A stretch of DNA of 52,743 nucleotides from Methanolinea sp. UBA275 (GCA_002506105.1 DAWU01000017.1:814-53556), one strand, 5' to 3'; shown: positions 9,260-17,181, counted from the stretch's first letter. A program made the numbers and translations. Notes: generated by a model not told the origin, from the letters alone.

Positions 9260-9910
9260 TCATGAAGTATGGTCCGCCTTCTCTTTCGCAATTGATTCCG
9301 CACAGGGAATGCATACCCGGGAGCCTTCGATGAGGCGTGTTTTTGCATCTGCAACCGGCTCACCGCAGCGGGCACAGCTTACAGAGGCGAATATGCGGGC
9401 TTCACGGGGAGGCTTTCCCTCTAATTTCTTAATTGTCAGAAGGCTCTCTTCAGGTGCCGCGAGAATTCTTTCAAGGGAGGCCTTTTTCAGTGAATCGAAC
9501 CGGACCTGTTCTGCCAAAGTTGCATTTCCGGAAAAGACCTTCTTCCGGAGCGCGTTCATCTCAGAGGAGTCCGGCATGTCCATCCGCGATGTCAGGATCC
9601 GGACTGCCCGTCCGCTCTGCCGTGCATAGAAGGAGAAGGCATGCTTTCCGTAGTCACGGATGATGAGATTTCCCTTGCCTGCAGTGCAGCCGGTTACCAT
9701 CTGGATGGCATCCACACCGCACGCATCAGTCTCCGCAACACAGACAATCTCCTCGTCATTTGGTCGCTCTACTCCAAGAGTGTTCATTGCGGCAATCGCA
9801 ACTCTGTAGCCTGTGGCAAGACCTGGACAGGCATGGCCGTGGAATCGGACACACTCCTCAAAGGAGGGATATTTAGGATAACAATGGAATCCTTTTTCGT
9901 GTTCGCACAT
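9260..9910 (-). CDS. FmdE-family protein (formylmethanofuran dehydrogenase subunit E-like)
   Basis: The start is taken as the ATG at 9910 (216 residues; AGAGGAA about 6 bases upstream), because the longer frame runs back over the remnant ABC gene and adds no recognisable sequence. Residues 1-140 show the FmdE core: FHGHACPGLATGYRVAIAA with the conserved His-Gly-His-x-Cys, AETDACGVDAIQ and VTGCTAGKGNL. The C-terminus has a zinc-ribbon pair, CARCGEPV and CIPC. FmdE proteins are named after a subunit of tungsten formylmethanofuran dehydrogenase, but many homologues lie next to metal or cofactor transporters and their role is unknown. Here the gene follows a broken ABC ATPase by 19 bases, which suggests it once closed a transporter operon. 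Confidence 0.9.
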   Translation of the reverse strand: MCEHEKGFHCYPKYPSFEECVRFHGHACPGLATGYRVAIAAMNTLGVERPNDEEIVCVAETDACGVDAIQMVTGCTAGKGNLIIRDYGKHAFSFYARQSGRAVRILTSRMDMPDSSEMNALRKKVFSGNATLAEQVRFDSLKKASLERILAAPEESLLTIKKLEGKPPREARIFASVSCARCGEPVADAKTRLIEGSRVCIPCAESIAKEKADHTS

Positions 9911-9929
9911 GTCAGTTCCTCTTGAAGAA

Positions 9930-10142
9930 TTAATCCTGAATTGGTTTGCAGACGGTGCTTCCCGGGACCACGCAGTGGACTCCCCCAAGTTCTCCCATGA
10001 TAACAGGGAGACCATACACCTCTTCAATTACACCTGGTGTCACTATCTGATGGCTCCCATGGGCAAAAATCCTTCCTCCCTTGAAAAAGATGAACCTATC
10101 AGCATACCGGAGCGCCAGGTTGAGGTCATGCATGGTCATCAA
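9930..10142 (-). pseudogene. Remnant of FecE/BtuD-type ABC transporter ATPase
   Basis: The translation starts at the H-loop, TMHDLNLALRYADRFIFF, and continues through FAHG, ITP-like VTPGVIEEVYGLPV to the end, about 70 residues. This corresponds to the C-terminal quarter of iron/cobalamin-type ABC ATPases and aligns by eye with the end of the intact ATPase at 45305-46063 (TMHDINQAIRFADRF; EVYGLPV). Walker A, the signature motif and Walker B are absent, and none is found upstream, where the sequence turns AT-rich at 10147-10160. It cannot be a working ATPase. The stop is intact and the frame is clean, so the truncation may be fairly recent or the fragment may still be translated. Confidence 0.85.
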
Positions 10143-10500
10143 TGCTTTAAAAATATACTATTCTGAATGGAACCTTGTCAGGCATCTTCAATAAAATGCT
10201 GGACCACCATGTACCTCAGTTGTGGTCGGGAAAGGAAGTATGTATGAGCCTGAACAGGGACCAGGGAAAAAATGCCTTACTGAGGATTCCAATAGATACC
10301 CTTGCCGTGTCTTTAACACCTCGTTTTCAACCGATAAAAAAAGGAGTGAGAATCTTGTATTCACGGTCTGATCTCCAGCCTCCCTCTTTATCAACCGTGC
10401 GATATCATCCTGTTATCATTACAGGATACAAAAGCAGTGGATTCGGAGAACAACCCGGAGAGCCCATTTCAAATAATCCTGTGAAGTCGTGTGATTTCCC
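10143..10500. other. Non-coding gap at the truncation edge of the ABC remnant
   Basis: About 360 bases between the ABC ATPase remnant and the HprK-like gene. Overlapping short frames on both strands give no recognisable protein. A TATA-like stretch, ttaaaaatatacta, lies at 10147-10160 immediately beyond the fragment. The rest of the ATPase and any permease or binding-protein genes are missing here, so a deletion endpoint is likely at or near 10143. No inverted repeat or transposase that would explain the deletion was seen. Confidence 0.5.
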
Positions 10501-11454
10501 ATGACGTACACGATCACCATCATCAATGCCGAACAGAAGGAGGCCCTGGCAGCGCGATATATGCAAAAAGCCCGGTACGAAATCAAGGCAGAGATATACG
10601 GATGCTGTATCAAGCTCCTGACCGATAATCATTCGTTCATGGATACGTGGCAGGAAAACTTCTATTCCATGTCGCAGAACGTTCGATCGCATGGGCGGTT
10701 GTTCGTATTCTCAGATCCGGGGTATCCCAGGGATTCGGTGTTGTATGATCCGTACTCAAAGACCGTGTTCCTCATAAATATCCATTACTACGGCTGGATC
10801 AAATCAATCGCCCTCAGCTGCGCAGGGGACATCCTTGAAGATGCGCACGGTATCCATTCGGTCCATGGTGCATGCATCGATGTCGATGGCAGGGGTCTCT
10901 GCATCGTAGGACTATCGGGTGCCGGAAAGACTACCCAGACCTACGGGCTGTTATCAGATCCACGGGCAAGGGTTGTTGCGGATGACTGGTTCTTTACCCG
11001 TGTGTTCGACAGGGATATCCTTGCCTTTGGATCAGAGCGGAACTTCTACATCAGGCAGGATCTCGAAACCGTCTGGAAGGAGTTCGGGGGGATGGTCAGG
11101 GCCGATGAATATGATGCCGACGGAAGGGCAGTTGCAGATCTCCGCTGGGTCATAGGGAAGGGAAGGCTGATCCCGCTCACCACATTACGCACGGTGATTA
11201 TCATGAAGCGTGACCCCTCCGATCCGGTGGTGGTGCGTTCTCTCTCTCCTGATGAAGGCCTTGCATCATTCTCAAAACACGGTTATTTCAATTCGCATCT
11301 GCTCGTGCGGGATGCACGAAAGACCGCACTCCGGGATCGGTTTATCGCCAATCTGCTCGGCAGGACAGGAGTGTATGTGGTGAATACGACAGGAACTCCT
11401 GCTGCCACGCAGGATGAAATACGGAAGATTATCGAGATAGAGATGAGCAGGTGA
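10501..11454 (+). CDS. HPr kinase/PEPCK-like P-loop kinase
   Basis: The product is 317 residues. The C-terminal half has a P-loop, GLSGAGKTT (about residues 138-146), following HSVHGACIDVDGRGLCIVG, and then VVADDWFF, an arrangement seen in HprK-type kinases where the strand before the loop carries an HG motif. The N-terminal half (about 1-110) is unassigned. In bacteria HprK phosphorylates HPr, but archaea mostly lack HPr, so the substrate is unknown; related archaeal proteins are only described by fold. A cupin glucose-6-phosphate isomerase gene follows 46 bases downstream on the same strand, so a link to sugar metabolism is possible (inference). Confidence 0.75.
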   Translation: MTYTITIINAEQKEALAARYMQKARYEIKAEIYGCCIKLLTDNHSFMDTWQENFYSMSQNVRSHGRLFVFSDPGYPRDSVLYDPYSKTVFLINIHYYGWIKSIALSCAGDILEDAHGIHSVHGACIDVDGRGLCIVGLSGAGKTTQTYGLLSDPRARVVADDWFFTRVFDRDILAFGSERNFYIRQDLETVWKEFGGMVRADEYDADGRAVADLRWVIGKGRLIPLTTLRTVIIMKRDPSDPVVVRSLSPDEGLASFSKHGYFNSHLLVRDARKTALRDRFIANLLGRTGVYVVNTTGTPAATQDEIRKIIEIEMSR

Positions 11455-11500
11455 ACGGAGCCGGGAATTATTATTTACTCTGAGTGCGACAGAAAATGAG

Positions 11501-12223
11501 ATGTTTGAGTGGGAAGGGGATCTTCCACGACCCTCTGTTCGGACCATTGAGGATCTGCGTCCAGTCTTGGCCGACCCGTCGTGCGAAAAAAGCGGTCCTG
11601 CCTATTATATGTACCGCGATCTGGCAAAATCAGATGAGGATTTGACCTGGCTGCACAAGCACAACCTGCGGTATGATATCACCGTCATTCCCCCCCGCAC
11701 ACTCTGTGGGGAATGGGTAAAGACGAAGGGACATTACCATCCGAAAAATCCCGCTGGAATTGGATATCCGGAAGTTTACGAGGTTCTAGAAGGCCAGGGA
11801 CATTATCTCCTCCAGTCAAGGCGATTTGATGATATCGTGATGGTCTCTGCAGATAAGGGGGACCTTGTTATCATCCCTCCGGAATATGGGCATGTCACCA
11901 TCAATCCGTCACAGAATGCGACGCTTGTCATGGCAAATATTGTGTCATGTGCCTTCGAAAGTGAATATGGACCGTATGAAAAATACCATGGCGGGGCCTA
12001 TTATGAGATGAGTAATGGACTGCTCCGCAAAAATTCCCGGTATCCGGAATTGCCCCAGGTCCGCAACATAGGAGCAACCTGTGTGGCTGATAAGTATACG
12101 TTCTGCAAAGGGCCCCTCTATTCACATATAGGGAACGAGGACGCACTTTCCTTCCTGAACTTTCCGGAAAACTACCTCCCAGTGTTTTCCGTTCTGCTTA
12201 AAAATTTGGTACAACCACGATAA
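11501..12223 (+). CDS. pgiA: Cupin-type glucose-6-phosphate isomerase
   Basis: The product is 240 residues, close to archaeal cupin PGIs though with an extended N-terminus. The metal-binding cupin motif is present: TKGHYHPKN followed by PEVYEVLEGQGHYLLQ, and later PPEYGHVTIN supplies the last His. These enzymes interconvert glucose 6-phosphate and fructose 6-phosphate in the cytoplasm, serving gluconeogenesis and glycogen turnover in methanogens. FESEYGPYEKYHGGAYYEM is a further family-typical stretch. The ATG overlaps the end of a purine-rich leader (agaaaatgag). It is probably co-transcribed with the kinase-like gene upstream. Confidence 0.9.
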   Translation: MFEWEGDLPRPSVRTIEDLRPVLADPSCEKSGPAYYMYRDLAKSDEDLTWLHKHNLRYDITVIPPRTLCGEWVKTKGHYHPKNPAGIGYPEVYEVLEGQGHYLLQSRRFDDIVMVSADKGDLVIIPPEYGHVTINPSQNATLVMANIVSCAFESEYGPYEKYHGGAYYEMSNGLLRKNSRYPELPQVRNIGATCVADKYTFCKGPLYSHIGNEDALSFLNFPENYLPVFSVLLKNLVQPR

Positions 12224-12311
12224 TATGGAGATCACCGGGGACATCTGCGGAGGGTGCCGGGCGAAGAGAGTAAATCCGAGCAGGGCGGCATGTGGCCTCA
12301 CCCGGCGCGGG

Positions 12312-13004
12312 TTATCTTCCTGTACTCTCCCTGAGCGCTATATAGGGAAGGAGTGTCAGGAGATCTGATTCGATTCTGTCGATTCCAATCCGTTCCAGGA
12401 AACGGGCAGTTCTCTCTTTTGGTTCGGCATGTTCCCGGTAGTACTCGAGCAGCCTGTCGACCAGGTCGAGGGCATCATCCTTTGAGAGGTTCTCCGCAAT
12501 CAGGGTTCCAAGAGAGGGTCTCCGTCCACTGTTTCCGCCAAATATGACGGTCCAACCTTCCGTGGTTCCCACAATGCCAACATCCCTGACATGACTTTCC
12601 CCGCAACAACGGAGGCAGCCGGACACCCCGAACTTGATTTTCGCGGGGAAGGGTGTGCCCCGGTATTTTTCCTCAAGCACAGCACCCAGCCCTAATGCAT
12701 CCTGGGCCCCGTACCGGCACGTTTCAGTACCGAGGCAGGTCTGGACATACTTCACGCAGGGGGCAGTCTCCTTTTCGGCCAGATGACCGAGATCCCTGAA
12801 GATAGACGCTAGGTCCTTCTCCGGAATCCCGATGAGCATGAAACGTTGGCCAGAAGTGAGTTTGACCATGGGTACATGGTATTTCCGGGCAACTGACGCA
12901 AGCCGCTCGAGATCTTCAGGGGATACACATCCCCCGGGAACCCGGGTGACCACGGCAAACGTCTTTCCATCCTTCTGGCGGATTGCACCGGTATGGTGAG
13001 CCAT
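12312..13004 (-). CDS. Small siroheme/[4Fe-4S] sulfite-nitrite reductase-like protein
   Basis: The product is 230 residues, about half the length of a full sulfite or nitrite reductase. An N-terminal ferredoxin-like half (GGCVSPEDLERLASVARKY; KLTSGQRFMLIGI) is followed by the siroheme-cluster ligands: C-x5-C in TCLGTETCRYGAQD and C-x3-C in GVSGCLRCCGES. This matches the short dissimilatory sulfite reductase-like proteins known from methanogens, which are thought to reduce sulfite or nitrite or act in assimilation; activity of this one is unknown. It is the last gene of an apparent hxlR-type regulator-cupin-reductase set (10-base gap to the cupin) that diverges from the hybrid-cluster protein gene, which supports a role with toxic N or S oxides. 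Confidence 0.9.
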   Translation of the reverse strand: MAHHTGAIRQKDGKTFAVVTRVPGGCVSPEDLERLASVARKYHVPMVKLTSGQRFMLIGIPEKDLASIFRDLGHLAEKETAPCVKYVQTCLGTETCRYGAQDALGLGAVLEEKYRGTPFPAKIKFGVSGCLRCCGESHVRDVGIVGTTEGWTVIFGGNSGRRPSLGTLIAENLSKDDALDLVDRLLEYYREHAEPKERTARFLERIGIDRIESDLLTLLPYIALRESTGR

Positions 13005-13014
13005 GTGTCTCCTC

Positions 13015-13353
13015 TCAAAGCAGTTTTGTCTCCTCGGTAGGCTTGGGCACCTTGATCACAAGGACACGGAATACCGATGTACTCTCGTTGATCCAGCGGT
13101 GAGGAATCCGGGCAGGGCTCTCGACCAGAGTATCCTTCTTCACTGTTTCCCTCTCTTCCCCGATCTCGACAACGCCGGTTCCCTGCAGGACGTAGAATAT
13201 GACATCGACAGGGGTCATGTGCTTTTTTAACGATTCTCCGGGTTGCAGGGTAATCATGACGACAACTGCATGGGGGATCTCGCAGAGCTTCCGTGCATCC
13301 ACGTGGTGGGGGTTTGGGGAACTCTGTGCTTTTTTTGCATCAACAATCTTCAT
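13015..13353 (-). CDS. Small single-domain cupin protein
   Basis: About 112 residues from the ATG at 13353; an ATG seven codons upstream (13374) is possible, but AGGAGG lies between the two and serves the shorter form. The barrel motifs are visible: LQPGESLKKHMTPVDVIFYVLQGTG and later SPARIPHRWINES. Cupins of this size bind a metal or small ligand; the conserved His residues (H in KKH and in PHRW) are present but the full first-motif triad is not. Ends 10 bases before the siroheme protein, so the two are co-transcribed. Function is unknown. A second, different cupin lies on the other side of the divergent hybrid-cluster gene. Confidence 0.85.
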   Translation of the reverse strand: MKIVDAKKAQSSPNPHHVDARKLCEIPHAVVVMITLQPGESLKKHMTPVDVIFYVLQGTGVVEIGEERETVKKDTLVESPARIPHRWINESTSVFRVLVIKVPKPTEETKLL

Positions 13354-13439
13354 GGGATCTTCAATCCTCCTCATTTTTCATCAGCAGGGATGTTACGTAT
13401 CCAATCGGCCTTCCTGACACGCGAAGAACAAGCCGGCGT

Positions 13440-13799
13440 TCACAGGTCGCAGACTTTACAGTCCTGGTTGCCGCAGGTGATGTTATCGACCTTCCACGTT
13501 AACGCCCATTTCTTGATATCACGGATAATCTCGATGATCCCAAGACCACTCTCTGTTAGCGTATACTCTGTCCGGACCGGGAATGCAGTTGCATCCACGT
13601 TCCGGGTGATGATCTCCTCGTCCTCGAGCTCCTTCAACCGCTCCGAGAGGACCTTTGGCGTTATCCCGGAAAGCGCATCGCGGAGCTCGGAGAAACGCCG
13701 GGTATACCTGTCGCCCTTATAGAGTTCAAGAATGATCAGGAGCGTCCAGCGTTTTGATAGGTACCGGACCGTCTGGCTGACCGTACATCCATCCTGCAT
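13440..13799 (-). CDS. HxlR-family winged-helix regulator
   Basis: The product is 119 residues. The HxlR fold is clear: CTVSQTVRYLSKRWTLLIILEL, RFSELRDALSGITPKVLSERLKEL and the wing TEYTLTESGLGI. Cys5 occupies the N-terminal position used for thiol sensing in several HxlR relatives, and the C-terminus adds CGNQDCKVC, three more Cys that could bind a metal or act as a redox switch (inference). The gene diverges from the hybrid-cluster protein gene with 86 bases between the start codons, and inverted repeats in that gap are candidate operators. It may control both arms of the module. Confidence 0.92.
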   Translation of the reverse strand: MQDGCTVSQTVRYLSKRWTLLIILELYKGDRYTRRFSELRDALSGITPKVLSERLKELEDEEIITRNVDATAFPVRTEYTLTESGLGIIEIIRDIKKWALTWKVDNITCGNQDCKVCDL

Positions 13800-13885
13800 G
13801 GTATGGTATTGGATACTCCTGGCTATTTATACTTTAGTATGTAAATGAAATCTTATATCAAAAAGAAATTGAGAGGAGATAGGTG
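13800..13885. promoter_or_regulatory. Divergent promoter region with two inverted repeats
   Basis: The 86 bases between the HxlR-type regulator and the hybrid-cluster protein gene contain atactttagtat (13829-13840), a perfect 12-base inverted repeat, and gtat-tgg-atac (13806-13816), a second inverted repeat built on the same GTAT/ATAC halves. TATA-like stretches are ctatttatac (13823-13832) and cttatatc (13852-13859). GAGAGGAGAT (13871-13880) is the SD for the plus-strand gene. The repeats resemble the short AT-rich operators of HxlR/YodB-type regulators and probably bind the adjacent regulator. Confidence 0.6.
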
Positions 13886-15502
13886 ATGTTCTGCTATCAG
13901 TGTGAAGAGACCGTGAAAGGGACCGGATGCACCATCAAGGGTGTCTGCGGAAAGGATGATGAGATTGCCGCGTACCATGACGTTCTTGTGTATCTCTGCA
14001 AGGGGCTCTCCTTGCGGAATCTCGCAGCGATGAAAAATGGGAAGGGTGATCCCTCTGCAGGCCTGTTTATTGCAGATGCTCTGTTCTCGACCCTCACCAA
14101 TGTGAATTTTGATAAAGCACGGTTCTCCGGGATGATCCACCGGGCAGTTGAAATCCGGGACCGTCTCCCCGCAACGGGGATCACAGAACCAGATGCATGC
14201 ACCTGGAAACCTGCTGGGGAAGCCGACATCCTTGAAAAGGCAAAAACTGTCGGGATTCTCGCAACAGAGGACGAGGATATCCGTTCGCTCCGCTCAACGC
14301 TCCTTTTCGGGCTCAAGGGGATGTCGGCATACTACACCCATGCGGCAATCCTTGGGAAGACAGATACCGCAATTACCGGATTTATCCAGAAGGGGCTTGC
14401 ATCCATGCTCAAGGATATATCGGTGCCCGAAATGGTGGCGCTCGTGCTGGAATGCGGAAAGGTCGGGGTGGACACTCTTGCCCTGCTCGATTCGGCGAAC
14501 ACCTCGGCGTTTGGAAAACCCGAGGTAACCGGAGTCAAGACAACCGTGGGGAAACGCCCGGGGATCCTGATCACCGGTCATGACCTGAGGGATCTCGAGA
14601 TGCTCCTAGAGCAATCAAAAGATGCAGGGGTTGATGTGTATACCCATGGCGAAATGCTCCCTGCACACGCCTACCCCACGTTTAAGAAATACTCCCACCT
14701 GTATGGTAACTACGGCTCTTCGTGGTGGCACCAGAAAGAGGAGTTCGAGCAGTTTAATGGCCCGGTCCTGTTTACGACAAACTGCCTGGTTCCCCCAAGG
14801 GACAGCTATAAGAACCGACTCTTTACCACCGGCCTTACCGGGTATCCCGGAGTCCCGCATATACACGCAGGTCCGGACGGGAAGAAAGACTTCTCCGGGA
14901 TCATTGCCTTCGCGAAAACATGCCAGCCTCCGAATGCGCTCCCGGGGAGCGGGAAGGATCTGATTACCGGGTGCGCCCACGATGCCGTGCTCGCCCTTGC
15001 AGACAAGGTGGTTGCAGCGGTCAAGAGTGGCGATATTACGCGGTTTATCGTCATGGCCGGGTGCGATGGAAGGCAGAAGGAGAGGGCTTACTATACGGAC
15101 TTTGCCAACGCGCTGCCGAAAAACACGGTTATCCTCACTGCAGGGTGTGCGAAGTACCGCTACAACGCTCTCGATCTCGGCAGTATCGGAGGGATTCCCC
15201 GCGTACTTGACGCTGGGCAATGCAATGACTGTTACTCCCTGGTCGTCATTGCACAGGCACTGGCGAAGGCATTTGGAGTCGGGATTCACGATCTTCCTGT
15301 CTCCTACAATATCGCCTGGTACGAACAGAAGGCGGTCCTGGTACTCCTGGCACTCCTCAGCCTCGGCGTAAAAGATATTACACTAGGGCCGAAACTCCCT
15401 GCATTCCTCTCACCTGCAGTGCTCGATGTGCTCGTGAAGCAGTTTGATATAAAGCCCAACACCACGATCCAGGCGGACCTTGCCCGCATGCTGAAGGCCT
15501 GA
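13886..15502 (+). CDS. hcp: Hybrid-cluster protein (hydroxylamine/NO reductase)
   Basis: The product is 538 residues from the ATG at 13886, with AGGAG 7 bases upstream (a GTG one codon earlier is possible). The N-terminus MFCYQCEET with CTIKGVCGK supplies the first iron-sulfur cluster in the short-spacing arrangement. Hybrid-cluster ligands appear along the chain: GHDLRDLE, GEMLPAHAYP, FTTNCLVPP, GCAHDAV, GCDGRQKERAYYTDFA, AGCAKYRYN and AGQCNDCYS. Hcp detoxifies nitric oxide or hydroxylamine in the cytoplasm of anaerobes and can act as a protein nitrosylase in bacteria. The ferredoxin-type protein downstream could be its electron donor. It is probably controlled by the divergent HxlR-type regulator. 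Confidence 0.96.
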   Translation: MFCYQCEETVKGTGCTIKGVCGKDDEIAAYHDVLVYLCKGLSLRNLAAMKNGKGDPSAGLFIADALFSTLTNVNFDKARFSGMIHRAVEIRDRLPATGITEPDACTWKPAGEADILEKAKTVGILATEDEDIRSLRSTLLFGLKGMSAYYTHAAILGKTDTAITGFIQKGLASMLKDISVPEMVALVLECGKVGVDTLALLDSANTSAFGKPEVTGVKTTVGKRPGILITGHDLRDLEMLLEQSKDAGVDVYTHGEMLPAHAYPTFKKYSHLYGNYGSSWWHQKEEFEQFNGPVLFTTNCLVPPRDSYKNRLFTTGLTGYPGVPHIHAGPDGKKDFSGIIAFAKTCQPPNALPGSGKDLITGCAHDAVLALADKVVAAVKSGDITRFIVMAGCDGRQKERAYYTDFANALPKNTVILTAGCAKYRYNALDLGSIGGIPRVLDAGQCNDCYSLVVIAQALAKAFGVGIHDLPVSYNIAWYEQKAVLVLLALLSLGVKDITLGPKLPAFLSPAVLDVLVKQFDIKPNTTIQADLARMLKA

Positions 15503-15558
15503 ATCCAGACATTTTCTCTCATTGCAGCTGATGATGAGGATGGGAAAGGTAATTTGAC

Positions 15559-15930
15559 ATGGAATATACACAAGAATCTTCGGAATCGACCGGGAAGTCT
15601 GATAAAAAAAGGGACGATCTCAAAGGTCGGGTCCTGGCTCTCAGGGATCTGGTGAACTACCAGGATGGGGCGGTTTCAAGCCGGATGATCGTGAACCGGA
15701 AGGCCGGCAGCATCACGCTCTTTTCATTCGATGAGAACGAAGGACTGTCAGAACACACAGCCCCGTATGATGCGGTAGTTACCATTCTTGACGGCGAGTG
15801 CGAGGTCTGGGTTGCGGGAACCACCTACCAGATGAAAGAAGGGGATACGATAATCTTTCCTGCCAATGCCCCGCATGCATTATCCGCGATCACCAGGTTC
15901 AAGATGATGCTGACCATGATAAGGGAATAA
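15559..15930 (+). CDS. Cupin-domain protein downstream of hcp
   Basis: The product is 123 residues. After a charged, Ser-rich N-terminus (about 1-20) the cupin barrel reads SITLFSFDENEGLSEHTAP, DAVVTILDGECEVWVAG, MKEGDTIIFPANAPHAL. H in SEHTAP and H in APHAL are candidate metal ligands. This type is common in anaerobes beside redox-stress genes, but has no assigned activity. It lies 56 bases after hcp and two bases before the next small frame, which fits one transcript. GGAAAGG about 8 bases before the ATG is a reasonable SD. Confidence 0.88.
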   Translation: MEYTQESSESTGKSDKKRDDLKGRVLALRDLVNYQDGAVSSRMIVNRKAGSITLFSFDENEGLSEHTAPYDAVVTILDGECEVWVAGTTYQMKEGDTIIFPANAPHALSAITRFKMMLTMIRE

Positions 15931-15932
15931 TC

Positions 15933-16049
15933 ATGGCAGGAGATGAAAAAGACGGATATTACTGCTCGATTTGCGGAATACAAAAAGTGGGTGAAGGAAC
16001 ATGCTTGATCATTGCCCTGGATCCGCACACATCAGGACACCGACCCTGA
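15933..16049 (+). CDS. Possible 38-residue Cys-containing peptide
   Basis: The ATG lies two bases after the cupin stop codon. The translation MAGDEKDGYYCSICGIQKVG contains a CxxC knuckle and ends in HTSGHRP. It overlaps the next small zinc-ribbon frame (16001-16246) in another reading frame by 49 bases. It could be a real, translationally coupled peptide, or the N-terminal part of one zinc-binding protein now split from its remainder by a frameshift. It has no SD of its own, so any translation would rely on re-initiation. Confidence 0.35.
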   Translation: MAGDEKDGYYCSICGIQKVGEGTCLIIALDPHTSGHRP

Positions 16050-16246
16050 CGATCAAAAAATGTCCCCAATGCGGTGAGGAGATCGAGGTCTTCTCAAATG
16101 ATGTATCGGTGAACTGCAGCAGGTGCGGATTCACCGTCTATAATGATCTCCTTTCCTGTGTCCAGTGGTGCAAGTATGCCAGAGAATGCGTAGGCGAGGA
16201 AACATATGCCAGGTTGACCGCAGGAAGACCCGGGGACCAGCCGTAG
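16001..16246 (+). CDS. Small zinc-ribbon protein
   Basis: The product is 81 residues. CPQCGEEIEVF and CSRCGFTVYND form a four-Cys ribbon, followed by LSCVQWCKYARECVGEE, a Cys-rich helix seen at the end of several anaerobe proteins of unknown role. The frame is closed upstream by a TGA just before the ATG, so 16001 is the only ATG start. AAGGAA sits immediately upstream, closer than ideal. Position between the cupin and the ferredoxin genes suggests membership of the hcp operon. It may be a metal-binding accessory protein (inference). Confidence 0.7.
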   Translation: MLDHCPGSAHIRTPTLTIKKCPQCGEEIEVFSNDVSVNCSRCGFTVYNDLLSCVQWCKYARECVGEETYARLTAGRPGDQP

Positions 16247-16329
16247 ATCATCGAGAGTATGCACAGGCAGTGTAAGGACACGAACAGTACACCATTGAGA
16301 GATGAGAAAATTCCGGGAAAGGAACGAGT

Positions 16330-17181
16330 ATGAAGCGAAAGATCATCAGTATCGACGAGGAAAAATGCACGGGATGCGGCCAGTGCATCCCTGACTGTCC
16401 TGAGGGGGCGCTCCAGCTTATCGATGGAAAGGCACGACTGGTGAGCGATCTCTTCTGCGACGGGCTCGGGGCCTGCATGGGAACGTGCCCTGAAGGCGCC
16501 ATCAGCGTTATCGAGCGCGAGGCGGGAGTATATGATGAGAAGGCCGTGATGGCCAATGTTGTTCCAGGGGGAACAGCGGTTATCAGGGCTCATCTCGAAC
16601 ATCTCCTCGGGCATGGCGAAAAGGATTTGTACAGGCAGGCTATCGACTACTTGAACGAACATCATATTTCTGTCCCGGAGCACCGGATCGTGGGGTGTCA
16701 CCCGGATATTGAACCGCGTAGTCATCCCTCTTTTACAGGATGTCCTGGAACGGCAGCCCGGAGCATTCCCCGAAAACCGGTCGCAATACCGGGTGAGCGA
16801 GATGGGAATGCAGTCTCTGAATTACGACAGTGGCCGGTCCAATTGGCCCTTCTCAATCCGCGTGCCTCCTATTTCGAGCACGCAGATATTCTCGTCGCTG
16901 CAGACTGCGTCCCTTTCGCGTATCCCAACTTCCACCGTGACTTCCTGCAGGGAAAGATTGTGATCATCTTCTGTCCCAAACTTGACTCGGATATTGATGG
17001 GTACATCAGCAAACTGAGTGAAATCTTCTCCAATCACGATATCCACTCTATCACTACCCTCCACCTGGAGGTTCCCTGTTGCAACGGAATCACCTACGTG
17101 ATCAATCAGGCACTTGAAAAGTCGGGAAAGAAGATCCCTGTGAAGGATAGCACGATTACCATTGACGGGCGGATCATCTGA
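16330..17181 (+). CDS. Ferredoxin-domain protein linked to hybrid-cluster protein
   Basis: The product is 283 residues. The first 60 carry C13-x2-C16-x2-C19-x3-C23-P and a second, altered set, C43-x5-C49-x3-C53-P (FCDGLGACMGTCPEGA), so one standard and one atypical iron-sulfur site are expected. Residues about 90-283 form a separate conserved domain with LALLNP, ILVAADCVPFAYPNFH, IIFCPKLD and VPCCNGITYVI. Proteins of this kind are commonly found beside hcp in anaerobes and are assumed to pass electrons, but the C-terminal domain has no proven role. Cys in AADC, FCP and PCC could bind a further metal (inference). Confidence 0.88.
   Translation: MKRKIISIDEEKCTGCGQCIPDCPEGALQLIDGKARLVSDLFCDGLGACMGTCPEGAISVIEREAGVYDEKAVMANVVPGGTAVIRAHLEHLLGHGEKDLYRQAIDYLNEHHISVPEHRIVGCHPDIEPRSHPSFTGCPGTAARSIPRKPVAIPGERDGNAVSELRQWPVQLALLNPRASYFEHADILVAADCVPFAYPNFHRDFLQGKIVIIFCPKLDSDIDGYISKLSEIFSNHDIHSITTLHLEVPCCNGITYVINQALEKSGKKIPVKDSTITIDGRII

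Noticed and set aside
14615..15289. 224-codon minus-strand frame within hcp
   Set aside because: It is opposite the well-conserved hybrid-cluster protein and has no domain or start signal.
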